Below are positions 1 to 6,719 of a stretch of DNA of 52,179 nt, piece by piece. This DNA comes from CALVUJ01 sp045128835. Its GTDB lineage: Bacteria > Bacillota_I > Bacilli_A > RFN20 > DUOF01. The stretch spans positions 1 through 52,179 of the forward strand of contig JBGVRX010000025.1 in NCBI GenBank assembly GCA_045128835.1. The letters are read 5' to 3'. The notes below the pieces were generated by a model, which worked only from the letters and a program-made list of their open reading frames with translations, had not been told where the DNA came from and made no database searches. Each line of letters begins with the position of its first letter. Within the stretch, counting starts at the first letter, position 1. Position numbers and translations under genes: made by a program.

Positions 1-1
1 A

Positions 2-1354
2 GCGTATAAAACATTAACCCTAAAACTTATGCTTGTTGTGGGCTATGAAAGAGCTAAATATATTTTGAGTTTGGATAATTCTTTAACTACGTTAGAACAT
101 TTAGTGGGTAATGTTGATGTGAAAAAGGTTTCTATGGATGAGAATGGAGATCCTATTTTAAATAGAAAAATTACAAATCTATTATTTAGAGATTTAAAAC
201 GTAATAGAGTTGAATTAATGATTAAGGATAAGACTAACGAATTATATAAATATTTTCCCCGTATTTTTAATGAGTGGGATTTGATTGAGATAAACAAGAA
301 AAATAAGGATTTAAAAACAATTATTGAGTATTTGAAAAGTGATGAAGTTAGTTTGAGCGCGAAACATTATAGGTTAAAAGGATTATTTAAATTCATAGGG
401 TGCAGCAAAGAAATTGTTAGTGATACTTTTAAATTGCATGATGAAATGCTTTTAAGAGAAGGTTCAACGATTCCATCTGTTTGTGGAAAAATTGGAGATT
501 ATGAATATGAAGTGTTACGACTAGATGATATGGAAGGACTCGTTGTTGGAAACAAGACGGATTGTTGTTTTGCTGTTAAAGGAATTTCTTATTCGAGTTT
601 ACAACATGCTTTAACAAATAAGAACGGAAGAATTTTAGTTGTAAAAAAAGATGGCGAACTAGTTGCGCATAGTTGGCTTTGGAGAAATGGTAATGTTTTG
701 TGTTTGGATAATATTGAAGTAGCAAAATCTATCAAAAGCGTGGATTTTCTAGATGTATATATTCAATTTGCGGATAGAATATTAGAAAAATCCAGGGCGA
801 CAGAACCTTTAGATAGCTGTTTAAAAAATGTTACTGTTGGAAGAAATTCTTTTGATAAAAATGTTGAAGGGCTAGAAAAATATAAAAGATATATTGTTCA
901 AGACCCAAGTAATCTAGTTAAACCAGATTCGACAAGTATAATTGTGGATAAACTTCCTTCTATAGAAGAAAAAGGAGTTTATAGTGACGCTAAAAAGGTT
1001 CAAGTTTTATTGAAGGGGAAGGGGGATTTTTCTTGTTACGATAATGAGTGTTATTATTTTGATGAAAGAAAACCTATTTTAGGATACACAAAGGAAAATA
1101 CAGATAGTGCGGAATATGTTTTATTAAGAGTTAATGCTCTTAGGTGTATCAAGGCAGAAAGAGAAAATACTCTCGATGGTTTTGAACTAAATGATATAGG
1201 TGACTATGTTGAAATTTGGTGTAATGATGATTGGTATATTGCTATAGATAAAAATGGTAATGAAGAAAAATATGCTTTATCATTTAATGATGATATAAAG
1301 CAAGAGATGGTAAATGTTTTAAATAATAAAATTAAAAAGGTTGTAAAAAAGTAG
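2..1354 (+). CDS. Unrecognised protein, 5'-truncated by the window edge
   Basis: The reading frame is open from base 2 to the TAG at 1352-1354, so at least 450 residues are encoded. The first ATG (29) has no Shine-Dalgarno sequence before it, so the true start probably lies outside the window. I do not recognise the family. The N-terminal half is charged and probably helical. The middle (about residues 180-240 from the ATG) has a Cys-Cys pair followed by beta-strand-like segments reading ILVVKKDGELVAHSWLWR and then CLDNIEV. That layout recalls GNAT-like folds or the HCxG core of PcfJ-like proteins, but the resemblance is weak. The C-terminal 130 residues are acidic with aromatic strands. The SRP RNA promoter overlaps its 3' end. 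Confidence 0.75.
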   Translation, partial: AYKTLTLKLMLVVGYERAKYILSLDNSLTTLEHLVGNVDVKKVSMDENGDPILNRKITNLLFRDLKRNRVELMIKDKTNELYKYFPRIFNEWDLIEINKKNKDLKTIIEYLKSDEVSLSAKHYRLKGLFKFIGCSKEIVSDTFKLHDEMLLREGSTIPSVCGKIGDYEYEVLRLDDMEGLVVGNKTDCCFAVKGISYSSLQHALTNKNGRILVVKKDGELVAHSWLWRNGNVLCLDNIEVAKSIKSVDFLDVYIQFADRILEKSRATEPLDSCLKNVTVGRNSFDKNVEGLEKYKRYIVQDPSNLVKPDSTSIIVDKLPSIEEKGVYSDAKKVQVLLKGKGDFSCYDNECYYFDERKPILGYTKENTDSAEYVLLRVNALRCIKAERENTLDGFELNDIGDYVEIWCNDDWYIAIDKNGNEEKYALSFNDDIKQEMVNVLNNKIKKVVKK

Positions 1355-1369
1355 TTAAGTGCGTATAAT
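1341..1369 (+). promoter_or_regulatory. Sigma-A promoter of the SRP RNA
   Basis: TTGTAA (1341-1346), a 17-bp spacer, then TATAAT (1364-1369). The predicted start, seven to eight bases downstream, falls at about 1377, the first base of the SRP RNA stem. The promoter sits inside the last codons of the upstream gene. Confidence 0.75.
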
Positions 1370-1376
1370 GTTAACT

Positions 1377-1454
1377 GTCAGTGCAATAGTGGTGCATGAA
1401 CCATGTCAGGACCGGAAGGTAGCAGCATTAAGTGAGTTCGCTATGTGCTCTGAC
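1377..1454 (+). ncRNA. ffs: Signal recognition particle RNA, short (4.5S-like) form
   Basis: This RNA binds Ffh (SRP54) and directs ribosomes making membrane proteins to the FtsY receptor. The sequence shows the conserved apical region with CAGGACCGGAAGGTAGCAG, that is the GGAA tetraloop flanked by the asymmetric and symmetric internal loops bound by the Ffh M domain. The ends GTCAGTGC and GTGCTCTGAC close the hairpin, and a run of T follows directly. At about 78 nt it has no Alu domain, unlike the long scRNA of Bacillus subtilis and like Mollicutes. In B. subtilis the SRP RNA also lies between tadA and dnaX, so the location is partly conserved. Confidence 0.95.
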
Positions 1455-1458
1455 TTTT

Positions 1459-2340
1459 TTATTTGTTTAAAATCAAATTTATTAATTTTTGACTGGCAAA
1501 AGAGGTATGGGTGTTTTTATATAAAACTAATCCTATATCTCTTTTTTTTGGTAAGACAGTGTTTATTTCTTTTAAGGTTCCTTTTTCTAATTCTTCTTTG
1601 ATAAATTCTTTTGTGGAATAAGAATAACCAAAACCTATTTTAGTTAAGTCTGTTACAACATTAAAACTAACCGCTTCAATTGAGGGAATAAGTTTTGTAG
1701 TGTTATCTTTTAAGAATGAATCAAAAAAAGTTCTAGTGTTAGATGGCCTTTTTTGTGTTATTAAGTTATATTTTTTTAACTCTTCTAGAGTGTATTCTTT
1801 ATTTGAATCTAGGTAATCAGGACTGGCACAAAAGATATCTTGGACTTGTGTGAATGGATAGATGTCTAAGTCTGTTGAATCCTGCGTTGGCAAATTAAGT
1901 ATTAATAAATCTAAAAGGCCGTTTTTTAACATGGTAACTAAAGTGTTTGAAAGGTGGTTTACTATATCAATTGTAATATTAGGATATAGTTTGTGGAATT
2001 CTTTTAAATAAGGCATAAGGATGTGTTTTGTTAGTGTGGTAGAGGCTCCAATTCTAATTGTTCCTACTTCTAGGTTTTTTAAAGAAGAAAATATTCTTTC
2101 TCCATTTTCTATGTGTTCTAATCCTTTTTTTATATGTTCATAAAATACTTTGCCTTCAGTTGTTAATCTAACGCCAAATTTAGTTCTGTTGAAAAGTTCG
2201 CCACCTATTGTTTCTTCAAGTTTTTTGATGGATTGAGAAACGGCTGGTTGAGATATAAATAACTCTTCACTGGCTTTGGATATGCTTTCATTTCTTGCAA
2301 CACTTTCAAAAATTTTGTAACTATCTATTTTATTTTCCAT
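1459..2340 (-). CDS. LysR-family transcriptional regulator
   Basis: A 293-residue DNA-binding regulator of usual LysR length. Residues 1-60 form the winged helix-turn-helix, with the family pattern around SKASEELFISQPAVSQSIKKLE; the rest resembles the two-lobed periplasmic-binding-like effector domain. The start at 2340 was chosen because AAGGAGGGC lies seven bases upstream; the longer frame to 2412 would run through that site and the promoter. It is divergent from coaB with overlapping promoters, so it may regulate itself and coaB, as LysR proteins often do with a divergent neighbour. The effector is unknown. Its end is five bases from the SRP RNA, with which it converges. Confidence 0.9.
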   Translation of the reverse strand: MENKIDSYKIFESVARNESISKASEELFISQPAVSQSIKKLEETIGGELFNRTKFGVRLTTEGKVFYEHIKKGLEHIENGERIFSSLKNLEVGTIRIGASTTLTKHILMPYLKEFHKLYPNITIDIVNHLSNTLVTMLKNGLLDLLILNLPTQDSTDLDIYPFTQVQDIFCASPDYLDSNKEYTLEELKKYNLITQKRPSNTRTFFDSFLKDNTTKLIPSIEAVSFNVVTDLTKIGFGYSYSTKEFIKEELEKGTLKEINTVLPKKRDIGLVLYKNTHTSFASQKLINLILNK

Positions 2341-2379
2341 ATATAAGCCCTCCTTATATTTAGCATAAGATATATATAT

Positions 2380-2412
2380 TTGTATTATATTATTCGTAGG
2401 GATATAATGCAA
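2380..2412. promoter_or_regulatory. Overlapping divergent promoters of lysR and coaB
   Basis: Plus strand: TTGTAT (2380-2385), 17 bp, TATAAT (2403-2408) for coaB. Minus strand: TTGCAT (2412-2407), 17 bp, TATAAT (2389-2384) for the LysR gene. Each -10 box overlaps the other promoter's -35 box, so only one polymerase can occupy the site at a time. Confidence 0.7.
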
Positions 2413-2433
2413 TCATAAGGAGGAAAGATACAA

Positions 2434-3186
2434 ATGAAAAAAGTATTAATAACGGCAGGACCAACAAATGAGTATATTGATGAAGTTATGAAAATAACTA
2501 ATATGAGTACAGGGAGACTAGGGGTTGAACTTGCAAAGAATTTTTTGAATGAAGGGTGTTTTGTTACTTTGATTTGCACTAGAAGTGTTGCAAGAAGTGG
2601 ATTGTATGAGAAATATGATTTAGGTAATAAAGGTAATTTAAAAACAGTTCAAATTGAAACTACGGAAGATATGTATAAAGCTTTAGAGAGTGAAAGTGGA
2701 GAAAACTATGATTTAGTTATTCATTCATCTGCGGTAGGAGATTATAAACCTGAGTTTAGTTTTAGAATGGAGGATTTGGCTAAAGAATTAGAAGAAGTTG
2801 AAGATAAGTCTTATGAAAATATATTAGAGGTTTTAACTAATCCAAAATGTAAGGTTAATGATGATACTAAGATTAGTAGTTATGAACCTAATTTAACCGT
2901 TAAGTTGACTCTTACGACTAAACTTATTAGTCATTTAAAGGAATGGTTCCCAACAAGTGTTTTAGTGGGGTTTAAACTTTTAGAAAATGTTAGTAAAGAA
3001 CATTTGATTGAAGTTGGAAGGAAGTTATGTGAAAAGAATTCTATGAATTATATAATAGCTAATGATTTAGCGGATTTAAGAAAGGGAAATCATGTTTCTT
3101 ATTTAGTTAATAATATCGGATATCAAAATCATGAATTCCATTCTCCAAGAGATATATTTGAAAAAACTTATTCTTTTATTAAATAA
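2434..3186 (+). CDS. coaB: Phosphopantothenate-cysteine ligase, stand-alone type
   Basis: Likely joins cysteine to 4'-phosphopantothenate in coenzyme A synthesis. The 250-residue protein begins KKVLITAGPTNEYIDEV and continues with NMSTGRLG, the nucleotide-binding opening of the CoaB fold; HSSAVGDYKP and LVGFKLLE are further family landmarks, and IIANDL lies near the C-terminus. Most bacteria fuse CoaB to the decarboxylase CoaC. This is the unfused type known from streptococci and relatives, and no coaC gene lies in the window. AAGGAGG (2417-2423) supports the ATG at 2434. A terminator hairpin follows. The divergent LysR gene may control it. Confidence 0.85.
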   Translation: MKKVLITAGPTNEYIDEVMKITNMSTGRLGVELAKNFLNEGCFVTLICTRSVARSGLYEKYDLGNKGNLKTVQIETTEDMYKALESESGENYDLVIHSSAVGDYKPEFSFRMEDLAKELEEVEDKSYENILEVLTNPKCKVNDDTKISSYEPNLTVKLTLTTKLISHLKEWFPTSVLVGFKLLENVSKEHLIEVGRKLCEKNSMNYIIANDLADLRKGNHVSYLVNNIGYQNHEFHSPRDIFEKTYSFIK

Positions 3187-3192
3187 ATAGTG

Positions 3193-3224
3193 AAGAACAT
3201 CAATTTTATTTGGTGTTCTTTTTG
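3193..3224 (+). terminator. Terminator after coaB
   Basis: Stem AAGAACATCA / TGGTGTTCTT (one G-T pair) with an AT loop, followed by TTTTG. Confidence 0.75.
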
Positions 3225-3256
3225 TTTTTATAATATTATTTAGTTGTGGTGATTGT

Positions 3257-3697
3257 ATGAAAAATAAATTTATGGAAGCGGCATATAAAGAGGCAATTAA
3301 AGCAAGAGATGAAGATGAAGTTCCAGTTGGTGCAGTTATTGTTAAAAACGGGAAAATAATTGCAAGGGCTCATAACAGGAAAGAAAAAAATAATGATCCT
3401 ATGGGTCATGCAGAAATTTTATGTATAAAGAAAGCGTGTAAAAAGGTTGGAGATTGGTATTTAAAAGATTGCGAAATGTATGTTACTTTAGAACCTTGTG
3501 TAATGTGTGCTGGTGCGATAATGCATTCAAGAATTGAGAAAGTTTTTTATGGTGCGAAAGATGATAAAAGAGGGGCGCTTGGTGGATTGTTTAATCTGAT
3601 GGAGCAAAAGGGATTTAATCATTACTTTGAAATTAATTATCTTGAAAAATTAGAGTGTGGACAAATACTAAAAGATTATTTTAAAAGTAAAAGATAG
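3257..3697 (+). CDS. tadA: tRNA-specific adenosine deaminase
   Basis: Deaminates wobble adenosine 34 to inosine in tRNA-Arg(ACG), a zinc enzyme of the cytidine-deaminase fold. The 146-residue protein has the zinc and proton-shuttle motif HAE at 51-53 and the second zinc motif PCVMC at 80-84, with VPVGAVIVK before them, typical of TadA in length and order. The start follows GGTGAT (3248-3253) by three bases, a spacing shared with several genes here. TATAAT at 3229-3234 is a possible -10 box. As in Bacillus, it lies just upstream of dnaX. Confidence 0.95.
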   Translation: MKNKFMEAAYKEAIKARDEDEVPVGAVIVKNGKIIARAHNRKEKNNDPMGHAEILCIKKACKKVGDWYLKDCEMYVTLEPCVMCAGAIMHSRIEKVFYGAKDDKRGALGGLFNLMEQKGFNHYFEINYLEKLECGQILKDYFKSKR

Positions 3698-3718
3698 GAG
3701 CTTTAAGGGCTCTTTTTT
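3696..3718 (+). terminator. Weak terminator after tadA
   Basis: Short stem GAGC (3698-3701) / GCTC (3709-3712), extended by wobble pairs and followed by six T. Confidence 0.5.
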
Positions 3719-3755
3719 GTTTGTGAAAAAAGATAAAAGATTAGTTAAATAGTTG

Positions 3756-3784
3756 TTTTGTAAATAAGGCTTTTGTTGTATAAT
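3756..3784 (+). promoter_or_regulatory. Promoter of dnaX-ybaB-recR
   Basis: TATAAT at 3779-3784 with a weak -35 (TTTTGT, 17-bp spacing). GGTGAT at 3793-3798 and the ATG at 3802 follow at once, so the predicted leader is only about ten bases. Confidence 0.6.
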
Positions 3785-3801
3785 AAATTTGTGGTGATGA
3801 T

Positions 3802-5529
3802 ATGAGTTATAAAGCGTTATATAGAACATATAGACCTCAAACTTTTGAGGATATGGCAGGGCAAAAGCATGTTTTGAAGACATTGCAAAATGCAATTAAA
3901 GAGAATAAGATTGCGCATGCTTATTTATTTACTGGACCTAGAGGTACAGGAAAAACTAGTATGGCTAAGTTATTGGCAAAGGCTTTAAACTGTGAGTGTG
4001 AAAATGGCCCTTGTAATGAATGTGAAAACTGTAAGGAAATAGTTGAAGGAAGTCATCCAGATGTTGTGGAAATCGATGCTGCTAGTAATAATGGTGTTGA
4101 TGAAGTTAGAAGCTTAATTGATAAAGTTAAGTATTCTCCAATTTTAGGAAAATATAAGGTTTATATAATTGACGAGGTTCACATGATGTCTACAGGAGCA
4201 TTCAATGCTTTACTTAAGACATTGGAGGAGCCACCTTCTCATGTAATCTTTATTTTAGCAACTACAGAACCTCATAAAGTATTGCCTACGATTATTTCTA
4301 GATGTCAACGTTTTGATTTCGGTAGAATAAGTACAAATGATATTAAAGAAAGAATTAAAACTGTTTTGGATAATGAAGGTGTTACTTACGAAGAAGATGT
4401 TGTTAATCTAGTTTGTGAGTTGTGCGATGGAGGAATGAGAGATGCTCTTAGTATTTTAGATCAAGCTATCGCATATGCCGGCAATGATTTGAAATGTGAA
4501 CATATTAGAGAAATATACGGCGTTACATCTCTTAGTGAAAAAATTGAACTTTTGAATTATATTAGTGAAAATGATGAAGAAAGTATTATGAAAAGAGTTA
4601 ACGAATATGATGATAAAGGTGTTGATTTAGCTAGACTTACTGTCGGTTTAATTGATTTATTAAAAGAAATTATTATTTACAAGAATAGTGGAAATAAATC
4701 TATATTGAAAATTTTAAATAGTGGTTCAATCGAAACCGTTAAAGAGAAAAATGTTAATAGATTGTTTAAATGGATTGATGTACTAGTTGATGCATTATCT
4801 AACTATAAGAAGGTTAATGCTCCTAAATCATTTTTTGAGTTAGCTTGTTTAAAAATGGCTAGTAGCAGTGGTTCTGCAGTTCAAGAGAATGTTGTATATG
4901 TAACAAAAGAAGTAACTGTTGAAAAAGAAAAGGTTGTTGAAGTAGCTAAGGAAGAAACGCCTGTAGTATCACTTCGACCTACAACTGTATCAAAGCCTCA
5001 AGTTGTTGTTGAAGAACCTAAAAAAGTTGAACAAGAAGTTATTACTCAACATATTGAAGAGAGAAAAGATCCAACTGAAGAAGAATTATTAAATGTTTTG
5101 GTGCAAGCGACAAAAGATTCACTTAATACAGCTAAACAAAAATGGGTTGAGTTACCTAAGTATTTAAACTCGCCAAGTACTGCAAAAGTAGCTGTAATGC
5201 TTACTGATGGATTGCCAGTAGCAGCAGCTAGGAATATGTTAGTTTTAGCTTATGATAACGATACATATTTAAATAGAGTTAATTCTAATGGTAATCATGA
5301 GATGATGAATAATTTCTTAAAGGCTATATATAAAGAAAACATGATGTGTTATTGTGTTACAAAGGAAAACTTTATGAAGTTAAAAGACACATATATGATG
5401 CTTAGAAGTGAAGGTAGATTACCTGCGCCAAAGAAAATCGATTTTGGTGAGAATGAACCTAAAGTTGATGAAGGATTAGAATTTGGAAAAAAAATATTCG
5501 GGGATTTTTTGAAAGTTAAGGAGGAATAA
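3802..5529 (+). CDS. dnaX: DNA polymerase III subunit gamma/tau
   Basis: The clamp-loader ATPase of the replicase, 575 residues. The AAA+ module shows Walker A GPRGTGKTS at 45-53, a zinc-binding cluster of Cys at 64, 66, 71, 74 and 77, Walker B IIDEVHMM, and the SRC arginine-finger motif. Domain III and a linker rich in Val, Glu and Pro (about 390-450) follow, then a diverged tau-type C-terminal domain that in this family contacts the polymerase alpha subunit. It is first in a tight run with ybaB (two-base gap) and recR, as in many Firmicutes. An A8 run at 5487-5494 lies too near the end to produce a gamma form by slippage. Confidence 0.97.
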   Translation: MSYKALYRTYRPQTFEDMAGQKHVLKTLQNAIKENKIAHAYLFTGPRGTGKTSMAKLLAKALNCECENGPCNECENCKEIVEGSHPDVVEIDAASNNGVDEVRSLIDKVKYSPILGKYKVYIIDEVHMMSTGAFNALLKTLEEPPSHVIFILATTEPHKVLPTIISRCQRFDFGRISTNDIKERIKTVLDNEGVTYEEDVVNLVCELCDGGMRDALSILDQAIAYAGNDLKCEHIREIYGVTSLSEKIELLNYISENDEESIMKRVNEYDDKGVDLARLTVGLIDLLKEIIIYKNSGNKSILKILNSGSIETVKEKNVNRLFKWIDVLVDALSNYKKVNAPKSFFELACLKMASSSGSAVQENVVYVTKEVTVEKEKVVEVAKEETPVVSLRPTTVSKPQVVVEEPKKVEQEVITQHIEERKDPTEEELLNVLVQATKDSLNTAKQKWVELPKYLNSPSTAKVAVMLTDGLPVAAARNMLVLAYDNDTYLNRVNSNGNHEMMNNFLKAIYKENMMCYCVTKENFMKLKDTYMMLRSEGRLPAPKKIDFGENEPKVDEGLEFGKKIFGDFLKVKEE

Positions 5530-5531
5530 AG

Positions 5532-5834
5532 ATGAATATTAATGCGTTAATGCAACAAGCACAAAAAATGCAAAGAGAAATGACAAAAAAACAAAAGGAA
5601 TTAGAAAGTAAAGAATTTGAATTCACTAGTAATGGTGGAGCAATTAAAATTAAAATGTTAGGAAGTAAACAAATCACTTCTTTAGAAATAGATGAAGATT
5701 TAATTGATCCTAGTGAAAAAGATATGTTACAAGATATGCTTATAGTTGCTATAAATGAAGCTATTTCTAAAATTGAAGAAGAAGCAAGTGCTATAATGGG
5801 AAGTATGGCTGGCGGTCTTCCAGGTATGTTTTAA
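5532..5834 (+). CDS. ybaB: Nucleoid-associated protein, YbaB/EbfC family
   Basis: A 100-residue DNA-binding protein of the YbaB family, which forms a tweezers-like homodimer that binds DNA without strict sequence preference. Visible features are the Met/Gln/Lys-rich helix NINALMQQAQKMQREM, a beta sheet around GGAIKIKMLGSKQI, and a C-terminal helix ending in a Gly/Met-rich tail. AAGGAGGAA, overlapping the end of dnaX, sets the start. Its position between dnaX and recR is classical and suggests a link to replication or recombination that remains poorly defined. Confidence 0.95.
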   Translation: MNINALMQQAQKMQREMTKKQKELESKEFEFTSNGGAIKIKMLGSKQITSLEIDEDLIDPSEKDMLQDMLIVAINEAISKIEEEASAIMGSMAGGLPGMF

Positions 5835-6421
5835 TGAATTATCCTAAAGAGTTTGAAAATTTAATTGATTCTTTTAGAAGACTTCCTGGTGTTGGGTATA
5901 AATCTGCAGAAAGAATGGCTTATCAAATGTTAGAAATGAAAGAAGAATATAGAGAAAAGTTTATTGATTCATTGCAAAATATTTCTTCTTTAAAAAAATG
6001 TGAAGTTTGCCATAATTTAACATCTGATGATAAATGTGAAATTTGTAGTGATGGTAATAGGGATACATCGATTATTTGTGTTGTGCAAAGTGTGAAAGAT
6101 GTTTTTGCGATAGAGAAGAGTAATTCTTACAATGGTTTATATCATGTTTTGGATGGGGTGATATCAGTTAAAAATGGTAAACTTCCTGAAGATTTGAATA
6201 TCGATAGTTTACTTAGTCGTCTAGAAGGTGTTAGTGAAGTTGTTGTGGCAACTAATCCTAATCTTGATGGCGAGACAACAGCCTTGTTTATAGCAAAACT
6301 TTTAGAAAAGAAAAATGTTAAAGTTACTCGTTTAGCGTATGGATTACCAATGGGAGGTAATTTAGAGTACAGTGACGATGTAACTATAATGAAATCATTT
6401 GAAAATAGAAAATCATTTTAA
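5834..6421 (+). CDS. recR: Recombination mediator RecR
   Basis: Acts with RecO to load RecA on SSB-coated single-stranded DNA in gap repair. The 195-residue protein has the N-terminal helix-hairpin-helix (LPGVGYKSAERMAYQ), a four-Cys zinc finger (CEVC ... CEIC), and a Toprim domain with VVATNPNLDGETTA; YGLPMGGNLEY near the end is the RecR hallmark. The ATG shares one base with the ybaB stop (TAATG), showing translational coupling. Confidence 0.97.
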   Translation: MNYPKEFENLIDSFRRLPGVGYKSAERMAYQMLEMKEEYREKFIDSLQNISSLKKCEVCHNLTSDDKCEICSDGNRDTSIICVVQSVKDVFAIEKSNSYNGLYHVLDGVISVKNGKLPEDLNIDSLLSRLEGVSEVVVATNPNLDGETTALFIAKLLEKKNVKVTRLAYGLPMGGNLEYSDDVTIMKSFENRKSF

Positions 6422-6435
6422 CTTAACGGTTTACA

Positions 6436-6452
6436 TATAATTGACTGGTGAT
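6436..6452 (+). promoter_or_regulatory. -10 box and adjoining GGTGAT of the bofA-like gene
   Basis: TATAAT (6436-6441) is only five bases before the GGTGAT Shine-Dalgarno (6447-6452). No good -35 box is visible. If used, transcription would begin inside or just before the ribosome binding site. Confidence 0.45.
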
Positions 6453-6456
6453 GGTC

Positions 6457-6651
6457 ATGTTAGAAAAAACTGTTAAGTTTTTTTTAAAAATTTTATTAAT
6501 GATTTTTACTTTGTTTGGTGTTAGATATATTTTATCTTTAATTGGAGTTGTAATACCCTTAGAGTGGTTTATTGTTATGATTTCGGGAATGCTAGGATTT
6601 TATGGTATTGTGCTTCTTATTTTTTATGGACTGCTTATAAATTTTATGTAA
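6457..6651 (+). CDS. bofA: BofA-like small membrane protein
   Basis: BofA in Bacillus is an integral membrane inhibitor of the SpoIVFB protease that activates pro-sigma-K in the mother cell. This 64-residue protein is almost entirely hydrophobic, with two membrane segments. Its C-terminal part, from VVIPLEWFIVMISGMLGFYG onward, matches the BofA pattern of an Ile-Pro turn, a helix, and a Gly-Leu-Gly segment. The position directly after recR is where Bacillus carries bofA (there with yaaL between). The start at 6457 was chosen for its spacing from GGTGAT; a GTG at 6448 is also in frame. The call rests on context plus a short C-terminal match. Confidence 0.7.
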   Translation: MLEKTVKFFLKILLMIFTLFGVRYILSLIGVVIPLEWFIVMISGMLGFYGIVLLIFYGLLINFM

Positions 6652-6719
6652 GGTAATTTCTTCGACAAAATTCCTCTTAGTGTGTAAGTAAAATTGCTGT
6701 GTTAGGTGGCGATTTTGTA

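Noticed and set aside
1359..1601. Small plus-strand frame over the SRP RNA
   Set aside because: It overlaps the structured SRP RNA and its T tail and has no ribosome site.
5487..5494. A8 run in dnaX as a programmed frameshift site for gamma
   Set aside because: It lies about 13 codons from the end, so slippage could not yield a gamma-size product.
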